A stretch of 64,000 nucleotides of DNA, from positions 12,139,501 through 12,203,500 of the forward strand of contig NC_133191.1 of assembly GCF_049306965.1 (NCBI RefSeq), written 5' to 3'. The stretch is from Danio rerio (taxonomy: Eukaryota > Chordata > Actinopteri > Cypriniformes > Danionidae). Under the pieces are notes generated by a model. It saw only the letters and a list, made by a program, of their open reading frames with translations, was not told the origin of the DNA and made no database searches. The translations under genes were made by a program, and so were the position numbers. Shown here piece by piece: positions 21,301 to 33,251 of this stretch. How positions within the stretch are numbered: position 1 is the first letter of the stretch; each line of letters starts with the position of its first letter.

Positions 21301-21897
21301 TGTATATATATATATATATATATAAATAAAGGTTTATTAATTGTGATTTATTTTATTTCATATAACAAAAATAATATACTTTTTACAGTTTGAGTCTTTA
21401 GCACTTTCAGTTCCTTGTAGTTGTACTCTACTCTTCCCAGGTTTACACAATAAACATTTGATGTTTTACTATAACTTTTTTACAAACTTTTAGATTTACC
21501 AATCTGTCTTTAGAGTTTTCAAAATGTCAAGATGTCTTCGATAAAAATGAATTAATTCAACAAACTTGTAGAAAGAAAAAAAATGTCTGCACTCAACAAA
21601 TTAAGGATGTTAATTTTACTGTCTGTTTGTTTTTAATCAAAGGAATGCAGATTTTAGTTTTTCCTGCTCATGCAGCTTTCAGTTCCACATTTTAGGCTTT
21701 TGTTGTAGCTTGACAACGTGGGATTCAGTTTCTGTGGTCTAACGTTTCACTCTTTGTCCCTCTGTTTTTCTTTTTGTGTGTGTTAATTGTCCAATAGAAA
21801 GAAGAGACATATAGACAAGATAGCTTGAGAGACGAGACGTGCCTAACATCTCGTGCCCACTATTTTATTTGTATGTCTCACTTCTCTGAAGCTCATC

Positions 21898-24800
21898 ATG
21901 GACAACTCAACAACAGCCGCAGAGGTCTCAGCGGTGAGTTTTAGTTGCCATTAAACTAATACTTTTAAGGGATCATTTACCTGAAATTCATTTACTCATT
22001 TTCAGACCATGATAGATAGATGACATTTTTCTTTAGTAAATAATGAAAGTAGAAACCTTGGTCCTTGGTGATTTATATAATCCATGTCCAACGTTGCCAG
22101 ATTAAAACGCACAGACACACACCCACAGGCAAAGCAAGATAAATACTGATAGCTTCTTATGATACCATGAGGCCATATTGAGGCTAAAAATTCACTTTGT
22201 GCACAACATTTTTCTTCATTTATCACACTATTAGTAATATGGAAAATACTAATGGGAGAACTGGGCCAACATGGGGTGATTTCAGATTTGCAAATGAGTC
22301 ATACTTTTGAACCAGTGTTTTTTAGAGAACTGAATAGTTCAGAAAATGGAGTGAACTGGATCCGAAACAGTTGAAAGATCTACGAGCTAATCAAAACTCA
22401 TATTCAGATGTGCCTGAAGTTATGTCAAAATCTCAAAAAGAGTCAATATGCTGTTTCTTTTGGCCAAAATTCAGCTCTAGATTTACATTTTTCTGTGACT
22501 GAAATGAGTATCCAGCTCTAAATCAGACCAAAGAACTGATGAGCTGAATAATAAGCATGTGAGGGTTTAAAATAGTTTGCAAAAATGAATAACTTTTGAC
22601 TTTCCTCAATTAATAATTAATAATAATAAAAAAATAACATGCATATTGTACTTAAAACACTGTAATCACAAATGAACCATAATTATGGGATACCAACCAT
22701 ATTTTTAGTAAAACTGTATGCAAACATCAATGTACCAAGCAAACCACATGGCTAGACTTACAATAAAACCATGTTTAATTTTCATTTATGTAGATTACCA
22801 AAAATGTTTAGAATGTTGATAATGTTCTTGTTTTGCTTCATAAGACTTTAATTTGACCTCAGCTTTGCTTGTACTTTGCAATGGTTACTGACTTCCATTT
22901 TACAAATCATAATTACAACAGCTTCAGCTACAAATCTATTATTGTTCTACTTAGGCTTGTCTAACGTATCGACTTTGGTACCAATCAGTACAGATTTTTT
23001 TTAAAGTCCCACTAACATTTTACTAGCTGCTGAACCCTTTCCTAAATGCAGCTGACTGGCCAATGTGTTCATGTGCTCAACAAAAATGACAATGTTTGGC
23101 TTCTTTAAAGGTCATTGTTTCACCACTTTTCACCTCTGTTCACCAAACATGAACGCAGATAAACACACACAAGAGTGCTTGAAATGGTGTAGCTGTTCAT
23201 GCTTGGTGAAAAGAGGTGAAGAGTGGTAAAGCAATTACATTTCTGGCCTATTTATGACCTACAGTCATGAATATTTGCCGGAAAATTGCAAGAATAATTT
23301 ATCTGTAGATGCTCTGTTTAACTGTTTTCTTACTAGTGAAATGCTCAGTTTTTCCACTTACACTTACTTTACGTCATGTAAATAGCAAATGGCCATGGAG
23401 CAACGCAACTGGCTCTTAAAGGTAATGGGAGATGAGACTGATTGGTTTATTCTTAAAACACACCTATAACTCATTAAGAAAATAAACTCAACCCTTTTAG
23501 ACCATGCGCCACGGCGCAAAGCGGATTTTTCCATCCTTATATTAGCAAAAATGAATTCGTTCTGAAAGCGTTTGCGCCCTGCGCATTGTGCATGGATCAT
23601 CAAAATAGAGCCCTTAGCCTTTGTCTTTGAATTCTTCAAAAGTGTTGTTGCTCAAGTGTCTCCTATACTGTTTACTAAACAATTGCCAAATACTGTCCTG
23701 GCAGATGTAACACAATGGGCTCTATTTTGACGGTCCATGCGCAGAGCGCAAAACACAGGGCGCAAACGCTTTCAGGGCGTGTCAGGATGCGTTTTTGCTA
23801 ATTTAAGGATGGGAAATCTGCCTTGCGCCAAGGCGCATGGTCTAAAAGGGTTGAGTTTATTTTCTTAATGAGTTATAGGTGTGTTTTGAGAATAAACCAA
23901 TTAGAATCTTATCTCCCATTCCCTTTAAGGGTCAGCTGCGTCGCGCCAAGAGCGCATTCGCTATTTACAGGACGCAAAGTAAGTCTAAGAGGAAAAAATG
24001 AGCATTTCACAAGCAAACAGTTAACAGTTTTTTAACAGAACATGCGTGAGAATGAGAGATAATGGATCACTTTCGCTCTTGGATAGGGAAACCTTTACGC
24101 ACAGACATCAATTAGTCTATAAATAAATACTTTTGTTTGTTAAGCGCAAATATTCGTTTCAAAACTATTTCTAAATTCAGTTCTAATTTCCAGCAAACGA
24201 ATAAATGAATAATAATAGCAAAATGTGCTCAAAAACCTGAGTTATATCCTAAAACACATGCTGTGCCCCATATGGTCTAAAACCTGACAGGTGGGCAAAT
24301 CTAAGCTTGTTTTTAATAAAAAAAATATAAATATGGATATTATTAATAATACTGCTAATAATAATAACATTATACAAAAGCAAATTGTTATGAATGAACT
24401 GAAAAAGCCTCCCGAGATGAAGAAGACATAAAAGCAGTGGTTTTTCATATTTATGTAGGCTAGAAAATAATATGTTTTGTAATATTTTAATCCTTTATAT
24501 TTATATTCTATATCTATTCTTATTATATCCTATATATATCCTTAATATTTACATTTTTTCATATGTAAAGATATTTGCCTATTGCTCTCTTGTGCGTATT
24601 AAGCAGCGCGTAAGCGAGGCGCAACTCTGCGCCGGAGTTTAGACCGGGTTAGTTTTGGTCTAATGAAAAATCTATTATAGTTTCTCAAAGTAGCAGCGGC
24701 CCGCCTCAGAACGCCTTCCTTTTTAGACCAGAACGCCTATGGGCACACAAATGAGCGCTAATGCATTTGCTATTTAAACAGCGTAGCGCAACGCCTCAAA

Positions 24801-26483
24801 ACGACTCTTGCGCCAAGCTGAAACTACCAAAAGACTTCTGCGCCACGCCTTGCGCCACACTGCGCCGGGTGTATGATAGGGCCCAATGTTTTTAAAGATA
24901 TTTAAAAAAAAAAAAGGAAAAAAATTATCATGTAAAGGTGAAACTTTCAAAACACAGTGAAGAAACTTTTCTGTTGTTGTCATGTAAACATATCCTCACC
25001 TGGCCTGAAGATGAGTAAATTAACAGCAATTTTTTGTAAATGTTGTTGGTGCAGCACTACACTTTAAAAAAATCTGTAATTTTGCTGGGGTGCCAGAAAA
25101 AAAAAAAGAAGTAAAATAACGTCCGTTAAATTACAGAAATTACTGTAAAATAACGGACATTAACTTACAGAAATTTACTTAAATAAAAAATTTTGGTAAA
25201 TTTCTGTAATTCAACCTCTGTTATTTTACAGTAAATTTCTGTAATTTAACAGCCTTTATTTTTTGGTTTATTTCCGGCACCCCAGCTGCCAGGAATAAAC
25301 CATGAAATTACAGATTTTTTTTACAGTGTACTTTAAGATGCTGAAATGACCAAGATATTGAAAGGCATCTTTTTTGTTACAGCCTACAGATTATGACTAC
25401 AACAGTACTTCCTATGATGATGATAATCCTTACGCTGCCCCCTGCAGTCTGACAGAAACATGGAATTTTCTTGGTCGCTTTGCACCTGTGGCTTACATCC
25501 TGGTGTTTATCCTGGCGCTAGTGGGTAACATACTTGTGCTTTGTGTTATCCGCCGATATCGCCAATCTCGACACAGTCCCTGCTCCTTCTCACTGACAGA
25601 CACCTTCCTGCTACATTTGGCCATCTCAGACCTTCTTCTGGCTGCAACGTTGCCATTTTTCGCCGTCGAGTGGATCAGCGAGTGGGTGTTTGGCAAGGTG
25701 ATGTGTAAAATAACTGGAGCTTTGTTCTCGCTGAATGTTTATTGTGGGGTGCTCTTCCTGGCATGTATCAGCTTTGACAGATACCTGGCTATTGTCCACG
25801 CCATCAATATCAGCTGGAGACGCAAAACCTGCCACGCTCAGCTGGCCTGCGCCTTCATTTGGGTCATCTGTTTGGGATTGTCCATGGTGGACATGCACTT
25901 TCGTGACTTAGTGGAAATTCCTGGCATGAATCGAATGGTGTGCCAAATAGTTTATTCTGAACAATACTCCAAGCAATGGCAGATTGGTATGCAGCTGGTA
26001 AGCATGGTTCTTGGGTTCATACTTCCTCTGTTGGTAATGCTGTATTGCTACCTTCACATTTTCAAAGCTCTGTGCCATGCCACACGTAGGCAGAAACGCC
26101 GCTCACTGAGGCTCATCATCTCCTTAGTCATCGTGTTCGTGATCAGCTGGGCGCCTTATAATGCTCTGCGGATGACTGACAGCTTGCAGATGTTAGGCGT
26201 CATTGTCAAATCCTGCGCATTGAACAATGTGTTGGATGTGGGCATTCTGGTGACAGAAAGTCTAGGCTTGGCACATTGCGCTTTAAATCCTCTACTTTAT
26301 GGGCTTGTGGGAGTGAAGTTTCGCCGTGAGCTTGCCCAGATGTGCAAGGCTGCTTTAGGACCCCAGGGGTGCCTCGGGTTGGTGGGATGGGCAAACGGTC
26401 GAGGATCAAGCACCCGCAGGCCTACTGGATCATTCAGTTCAGTGGAGACCGAGAACACTTCGTACTTTTCTGTCATGGCCTGA
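21898..26483 (+). CDS. cxcr3.1: CXCR3-like chemokine receptor (probably Cxcr3.1)
   Basis: Two coding exons: 21898-21933 (MDNSTTAAEVSA, donor GTGAGT) and 25383-26483 (acceptor TTTTTTGTTACAG, stop TGA), both phase 0, giving 378 aa. It is a class A seven-helix receptor. The N-terminus is acidic with clustered tyrosines (DYDYNSTSYDDDNPY), as in chemokine receptors with sulfated Tyr. Further motifs: TM1 ~46-68, DRYLAIVHA at 144-152, SWAPYN in TM6, NPLLY at 314-318, and a Ser/Thr-rich tail. ACISFDRYLAIVHA and GVKFRREL resemble human CXCR3; CXCR5 is the nearest alternative. It is the most divergent of the three receptors here. Known CXCR3 ligands are CXCL11-type chemokines; Gi coupling is expected with an intact DRY. 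The number 3.1 is inferred by elimination. Confidence 0.75.
21934..23379. other. cxcr3.1 intron 1, upstream part
   Basis: No repeat with clear ends and no exon seen in this 1.4 kb. Confidence 0.5.
23380..23613 (-). mobile_element. Inverted partial copy of the hAT-like element
   Basis: Reverse complement of the left part of the element at 23717, down to the terminal CAAAATAGAGCCC. Both copies translate to the same peptide in the shared core (GAWSKRVEFIFLMSYRCVLR). Confidence 0.75.
23717..24884 (+). mobile_element. hAT-like non-autonomous element, GGGCTCTATTTTG end
   Basis: Begins GGGCTCTATTTTGACGG followed by GCGC-rich words and ends GCGCCGGGTGTATGATAGGGCCC. GCGCC/GGCGC words are dense at both ends. 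A clear 8-bp target duplication is not seen. In cxcr3.1 intron 1. Confidence 0.65.
25060..25328. mobile_element. Foldback MITE 53 bp from the cxcr3.1 acceptor
   Basis: Outer arms CACTTTAAAAAAATCTGTAA and TTACAG(A)TTTTTTTTACAGTG, inner GCTGGGGTGCC and GGCACCCCAGC, flanked by TA. The centre is a palindrome of TTACAGAAATTTAC-type words. It ends just before the likely branch-point region. Confidence 0.8.
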
Positions 26484-26646
26484 CAAGAGGGCAAGAGGAG
26501 AAGTGACACTTGTTTTTCATCAGAGTCTGAAAAGTCAGCAAGATTTTTGTTTGTGTAGAGTAAAAACTGAAGCTTTCCATGGTTCTCCTTTTTTAAAAAC
26601 GTGGCATTATAAAATAATGAAGTGTGTATTAATAGTGGTTGTGTGT

Positions 26647-26993
26647 AAAGTGATAGTTCACCCAAAGTAAAATGTTGTCACTATTTACTCACCCTCAAGT
26701 GGCTCCAAACTTTTGAGTATCATTTTTTTTGTTGAACTCAAATTAAGATATTTTCAAAAATACCTGTTATTATCCCTGAAAAAATACCCCATATTTTCAT
26801 TAAATACCATTGACCAATGTTCAGTATAGGAAAAACAAATACCGTCGAAGTCAATGTTACATCTTTTTCAAAAAATTTTATTCAAATATCTTCTTTTGTG
26901 TTCAAGAGAAGAAAGTAATTGAAACAAGTTTGTAACAAGTGAAAGGTGAGTAAATTATGATTAAATTCTCAGCTTTGGACAAACTATCCCTTT
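26647..26993. mobile_element. MITE with GATAGTTCACCC end
   Basis: AAAGTGATAGTTCACCC at the left and GGACAAACTATCCCTTT at the right, the common fish element of about 350 bp. It starts about 165 bp after the cxcr3.1 stop; no canonical AATAAA is seen before it, so the 3' UTR may run through it (next AATAAA near 27078). Confidence 0.7.
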
Positions 26994-27171
26994 AAATACG
27001 ACGTTTTGATCATTTTTTATATATTTTTACAGATCATCTGCATGTTTTTGCTTGCTTTGTAAATTAATCTGCCTTTTAAATAAATCATTTAAATGAATGA
27101 GTCTTTGAATCATTTGGTAATACGGGATTGTTGCGGTCATGTTAACTTATGCTTTATACAGGCCTAAACCA

Positions 27172-27621
27172 CACTGTAAAACCCAAAACATTAAGGTAAC
27201 TCAAACCCCTTGAGGAAACCGATTGCAAAAAAAAACATTTAAGTTCAAAAACTAATCCTAATGAGTACTGTGAACTTAATCCATTTGAGTAGATGAAGCA
27301 ATTTAAGCACAGTAAAACCCAATAAATGACGAGAACTCAAACCAACTGATACAGTAAAACCCAATGAGTTTAGGCAACTCAAACTGTTTGAGGAAATCGA
27401 TTGCAACAGACCATTTGAGTTAAAAAAAAAAAAAAAAACGAATCTATACGAGTACTGTGAACTTACTCTATTCAAGCTGAAGAAATGAGGTATTTAATTG
27501 AACCATTAGCTTCAAGACTGAGCTCAAAACTCTTTTCAAATTAATAGAATTAACTTTCAGTCAATTTTGAGCTCACTACACTCATTTTATTTGATAAAGT
27601 TGACTGTTGGGTTTTACAGTG
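27172..27621. mobile_element. TIR element with CACTGTAAAACCCAA ends
   Basis: Left CACTGTAAAACCCAA, right TTGGGTTTTACAGTG, flanked by CA on both sides. The interior holds degenerate inner repeats of the same ends (27308-27320, 27353-27365). Confidence 0.75.
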
Positions 27622-28334
27622 CAGTAAAGGAACAAGCACAAAAACATATTTAAAATATATATTAATTATAATTATAAAATGTTAATTTCTCTTTATTTTT
27701 ATTCTCCATTTAGTATTTTTTTATCTGTTTCTATCCCTATGTTGCTCCCTGGTTGCTTCTGTCATAAAAACAAACTCCCTTTATGTCTAAACATACCGGT
27801 CAAAAAAAGCTTTTCTGAAAATTCTGAAACTGACCATAGTTTTACTGCCAAAATCCCACAATTATTGTAAATAAACCATAGTTACCACAAAATAATCATG
27901 ATTGTCCACCATAGTTTATAAAGATAAAAAAAACATGTTTACTACATTTTTAATATACTAAAAGCTAGTTTTTTAGGAAAAGTTAAAAAACTTATTTCTT
28001 TTTTTTTTTTTTGCCAAAGGTTAGGCAGTTTTTCCTCTAATGTAGCCTATATGGGTAATATAACATAAAATAATATCGTTTTTATTTTCCAAATATTTCA
28101 AATGAAGACAAATAGTAGATTTTCTTTTAAATAAAATGCTGTTGATCCAATTCCTCGTCTATTCTGCTTTTTCATGGAAGTTGTCACCATGATGTGAATC
28201 ATCTTGAGTTGTCTGGGTTTGGTTTTATAAACAGGAACTGAAACATTTGAGGCTACACGTCTATTTTATTTTTTTCTAAAAAAATCTTTTAAAGTCAATT
28301 TGAACTTCATTTTATAAATGCGTTGATTGATAGT
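27622..28334. other. AT-rich intergenic DNA
   Basis: No gene or bounded repeat recognised. Confidence 0.45.
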
Positions 28335-28556
28335 ACATTCATTCATTTATTTTCTTTTCTGCTTAGTGCCTTTATTAATCCGGGGTCTCCACAGCAGAAT
28401 GAACCGCCAACTTATTCAGCACATGTTTTACGCAGCGGATGCCCTTCCAGCTGCAACTCATCTCTGTGAAACATCCATACACACTGATTCACACTCATAC
28501 ACTAAGGACAATTTAGCCTTCTGTACTGCATGTCTCTAAACTGTGGGGGAAACCGG
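28335..28556 (-). mobile_element. DANA SINE, 3' two thirds
   Basis: Reverse-strand DANA: CCTTTATTAATCCGGGG, AGAATGAACCGCCAACTTAT, CGCAGCGGATGCCCTTCCAG, then the body to GGGGGAAACCGG. The tRNA-like head is missing. Confidence 0.9.
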
Positions 28557-29194
28557 AGCATTGATAGTACAGTAAATGACAAATATTAGCATGATTATTG
28601 TTCTATTTTTAGCAATGTGTTGTCAAATCCAAAACAAACAGTGTTTTTCAATAAACGTCTAATGAGAATTAGAATTACTCATTTAGTTTATTCTTTAGCT
28701 ATAGGCAGGATGTAAAAGCTATTATTATTATCATCATCTCAGAACAACAGCCACAAAACCATCATGGCTGTTAAAACTGATACGAGTACAAAGTACAACA
28801 CTTTATATAAAATATTGATACAGTTTCAAAATTTTAAAACAACAAAGACAACTGACTAAACTACAAAGAGTACTTTTGAAGATTAAAAGAAAACACCAAT
28901 AACCTTTTAATGAAAATATGTATCTGTAAGCATTTCTGCATATTCCACAGATGTCCAAACACCATTATCGTTGGCATGCTGTCTTGCTGTTTGGTATTCT
29001 GACCACAAAGCACTTGTACATGCTCATTTATAATTTTAAAAACTTTGACTAGTGTGTGATGACAGTTTCACGACCAAATGTTACGCAATAAGAGTCTCGT
29101 TTTTGGTGTTTAAAGTTGCCAAGGATGTGATGACAGCTCCTGACTGAGAAGCTGTCATTCGACACCCGACAAGGTTTGTCAATACAATTCTTTC
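28557..29194. other. Intergenic, nothing recognised
   Basis: No supportable feature. Confidence 0.45.
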
Positions 29195-29718
29195 ATAGTT
29201 GAAGTCAAAATTATTAGCCTGCCTTTGAATTTTTTTCTTTTGTTAAATATTTATAATATTTATAATTTAATTTTATAATTTATAATAACAGAGCAAGGAC
29301 ATTTTCACAGTATGTCTGATATTATTTTTCTTCTGGAGAAAGTCTTTGTTTTATTTCGGCTAGAGTAAAAGCAGTTTTACATTTTTTATGAACTATTTTA
29401 AGGTCAAAATTATTAGCCCCTTTAAGCTAATTTTTTTCGATAGTCTAAAGAACAAACCATCACTTTAACATAACTTGTCTTTTTATCCTATCCTGCCTAG
29501 TTAACCAAGTTAAGCCTTTAAATGTCACTTTAAGCTGTATAGAAGTGTCTTGAAAAATATCTAGTCAAATATAATTTACTGTCATCATGACAAAGATAAA
29601 ATAAATCCGTTATTAGAAATGAGTTATTAAAACTATTATGTTTAGAAATGTGTTGAAAAAAATCTTTTCTTCATTAAACAGAAATTTGTGGAAAAAATAA
29701 ACAGGGGGGCTAATAATA
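29195..29718. mobile_element. Tc1/mariner-type MITE, copy 5, right end lost
   Basis: Family sequence from TAGTTGAAGTCAAAATTATT to CAGGGGGGCTAATAAT, where it fades into an (ATA)n run. Confidence 0.8.
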
Positions 29719-30221
29719 ATAATAAACTTTATATGCTATTGTTACAGTTCATGTTCATAAAATTCATATTTTTTCACCACTTCTGCCTTTATGTATATTT
29801 TCTTTTTGTTGTCTGGCTGAGCACCCATTTTTGATTGATGTACATGCTTTTGTGCAATTTTTATAATGACCATTTAGGCAATAAAATTTACATTAAATTT
29901 CCCAACATCATTTGTATAAGCAAATGCACAAACCTTTGTAACTTCACTATTAGCACAAAGTGCTTGCTGTAATTTTTCCCAGCAAAAAGAAATGAGTTTA
30001 ATCTCTAATCAAATTTATTTGTGTCCGTTTGGTGAAATCTAGTAAAGAAAAATAAGAGAAAGAAAACAACAACACAAAAATCTATCACTGAAAACAATGT
30101 GGCTTGCTGTTATGACATAATTCAGGATTTTATGTTAGACACAAAAATGACAATTTTATTAACTTTAATATTTTAATAATATTAAAGTGTTGTTTTTCAC
30201 TAACCGCTGACTGCATATGCA

Positions 30222-30716
30222 CAATTGAAGTCAAAATTATCAGCCCCCCTGTTTATTTTTCCCCCAATAACACATTTCTAAACATATTAGTTTTAATAAC
30301 TCATTTATAATAACGGATTTATTTTATCTTTGCCATGATGACAGTAAATAATATTTGACTAGATATTTTTCAAGACACTTCTATACAGCTTAAAGTGACA
30401 TTTAAAGGCTTAACAAGGTTAATTGGGTTAATTAGGCAGGTTAGGGTATTTAGGAAAGTTATTGTGCAGCGATGGTTTGTTCTGTAGACTATCGAAAAAA
30501 TAGCATAAAGGGGCTAATAATTTTAACCTTAAAATGGTTCATAAAAAATTCAAAACTAATTTTATTCTAGCTGAAATAAAACAAATAAGACTTTCTCCAG
30601 AAGACAAAATATTATCAGACATACTGTAAAAATGTTCTTGCTCTGTTAAACATCATTTGGGAAATATTAAAAAAAGAATAATAAATCAAAGGGGGCTAAT
30701 AATTCTGATTCAACTG
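30222..30716. mobile_element. Tc1/mariner-type MITE, copy 6
   Basis: CAATTGAAGTCAAAATTATC at the left, TCTGATTCAACTG at the right, opposite in orientation to copy 5, about 500 bp away. Confidence 0.85.
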
Positions 30717-31029
30717 GATATCTATAGTCTTTGCTACATATCTAGTCAACTAAATTTGCACCATCAAAATTTTGAAAAACCTAAAATTAAAAAAAAAATA
30801 AAATTAAAAAATAAAATTAGTGGAAGTGCACGTTCATTTATTTATTTTATTTATAATTTTTAAACAGAAAAAGATTAAAAGATAATCTGGCCTGACTCAG
30901 CATGAATGCTGTTTTTCAGCAGGTTTCTGCTCTGTAGAACATAAAAACATACAGACACACTTTACATCTTATCCATCAACACATGAGAACAATACAAACA
31001 ATCACCAAACATACAACATGAAGAGAGAC

Positions 31030-31530
31030 AGGCTACTATCTGTGGCTACAGCGATAGTTGACCATCAGATGACGAGCATGAGATTTTTTAAAAAGTCCTA
31101 ATGTTGGTATTGTTTTTAGATGTTGTGGGATCTCATTCCAGGCTTTTGTAAATACAGAAAAGAAAGATCTCTGTCCATAACAGTTTTTGAAAGCTGGTAA
31201 TAGCAAACATCCATTTGTTGCAGATCTGGTGGAACGATCAGTCCTTGTGTTAAGCTTTGGTAGCAAAGCACAACGGGCTGCTGAGTATCACTATTTAAAA
31301 TTTGATAGTAGAGTTTAATTTCTGTGTTCATAATGTCACTTTTAAATGATAAAGCATAGGAGTGATAGATCGTAGAAGTGATGTGTTCATCCAGAAAGTC
31401 TATTGTGGATCTTATAAGCCCTATTGTACAGTCTAGCTATTGGCTCCAAGATATCATTTGTTGTGAGTGACCAAACAGGCACACAGTAAGACAAGGTATT
31501 ATGGCATGAAGATATCTTCACAGCTGACCA
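31030..31530 (-). mobile_element. LINE relic, C-terminal end of ORF2
   Basis: A - strand frame contains CYGQRSFFSVFTKAWNEIP then LKTIPTLGLFKKSHARHLM, matching the pattern after the reverse transcriptase of L2/CR1-like elements (xGxRSFxxxxxxxWNxLP...LxxFKKxLKxHL). A second frame continues upstream to about 31530. Old and 5'-truncated. Confidence 0.6.
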
Positions 31531-31996
31531 TCTGTATCACCTTTTATAAATATTAAGGTTATTATAGCTAGCAGGTTCAATCACTGATTAGTAGTTTCGT
31601 TAACATTAAAATAATCTTTGCTGACAATATAATAATACATTATGCTCTGAAATCTACCAAGAAGATGCAGAATGTGGCTTAATATGCCATTGTCATCCAC
31701 AGGAAATCACCCTATAGTATTCATCATCTGTTTTACCTTATTTGGAAGGGTCATGAATATTAATGAGCTCTGCTCAGATGCTGCATTACTTAGTCTTTTG
31801 GGAAGGAACATCAAAATTAGACATCAAGAATTTGAAGTCAAAAACAGCTCTACAAAAACTTGACATAAAGGCAAAATGTACACTATAGTAAAAATAAACC
31901 TGACCTGAAAGTCAGAGGGATCTTCAGCAAACACTTTCAACACAGAGTTCCAAAAAACAGAGCGCGCAGACAAGGCTTAGCAGCTAATGAGTGTCC

Positions 31997-33236
31997 ATAA
32001 TGTGTAATTACAAAATTGAAAAACTCCCAATCAAACTCTCTAAATTTCATCAACAAGTGCTTACAACATGGAGGCTTATTTACAAACACAACTTCTCCCC
32101 ACATAGTTTTCTTATTTGGAATAATGCCAATATCATGTATAGAAATAAGTCACTATTCTTTAACAATTGGTTTAACAATGGACTATTATTAGTTAACCAA
32201 TTATTTGATAATGCTGGAAATTTATTTACATTTACAGAATTTATGGCAAGATACAAAATTCCTGTTACATTACAGGAATTTACTATTCTAAAATAGGCAA
32301 TACCTACTGGCATACATATGCTGTATAAAGGCAGTGTATGTACATCAGCACTTACTGTTTGTCCTCCTAAACCTGAACAAACCTCGGTTGGGTTTATCTG
32401 TTTCTTTGGATTTAAGCCTAATAATCACAAAATTAGATCTTTAATCTTAAAAGAAAATATGTCTATACCGTATGTTATTTTTACTGGAACAATATCTTTA
32501 ATAATATAAACTGGACTCAAGTTTGGTCATTACCTCAAATTTTTTTTTATCACAAATAAGGCTAAAGAAATATCATTTAAATTACTTCATAGAGTTTATC
32601 CCACAAAATTATTTCTAAAAAAAATTTAAAATTGGTATTGAGTTAGAATGCTGTTTTTGCGAAAGCTTTAAAGAAACTATTTCACATTTATTTTGGTCTT
32701 ACCAATATACTCGACTATTTTGGATCAATGTTGAAGCTTATATTGCTCATAATATCTTAAAAACCTTTTCCTTATCTTATAAACATGTGATTTTGGGTTT
32801 TTATGTTAAGGATCGCTCTTTAAAAGATGCTGGTTTTATTATAAATTTTATTTTATTATTATGTAAATTTCACATACATAGATCCAAGTTTTCCAAAAGC
32901 AAACCTCTCTTCATGGTGTTAGAAAAAGAGATTCAAATGTATATAAAAGTGATTTCCAAGTCTCAAAATAGAAAAGCAATTAAAACAATTAATATATGCT
33001 CCTCCTTTAACATTTTTACATAAACTGTTTGTATATATGCATTTCCTGTAAAAAAAAAAAAAAAAAAGAAGTGCATTAATAACTCTTGTAAATAACTAAA
33101 ATTATAAAATGTGCGAAACATATTTGTATGTAATTTGATAATTATGTACCCTCTCCTCTGTTTTTTTTTCTCTTCTTTGTTTTTTCACTTAAAACTGTAC
33201 ATGCTTGTTCTTGTTAATAAAAATTTTTTTTTAAAA
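31997..33236 (+). mobile_element. 5'-truncated L1/Tx1-type LINE with target duplication
   Basis: Flanked by a perfect 15-bp duplication AGCTAATGAGTGTCC (31982-31996 and 33237-33251). It carries the end of ORF2: PIKLSKFHQQVLTTWRLIYK, WNNANIMYRNKSLFFNNWF, FTEFMARYKIPVT, then FKLLHRVYPTKLF, HLFWSYQYTRLFW and RSLKDAGFIINFILL. Frames change at least three times, so it is dead. It ends with AATAAAAATTTTTTTT. A perfect duplication points to a fairly recent insertion. Confidence 0.85.
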
Positions 33237-33251
33237 AGCTAATGAGTGTCC

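Noticed and set aside
23364-24035. Two proteins sharing GAWSKRVEFIFLMSYRCVLR
   Set aside because: The shared peptide comes from two copies of a non-coding hAT-like element in opposite orientation.
25374-25382. Start of the receptor frame at TTG 25374
   Set aside because: This lies in the pyrimidine tract of the splice acceptor; the true start is the ATG exon at 21898, which joins in phase.
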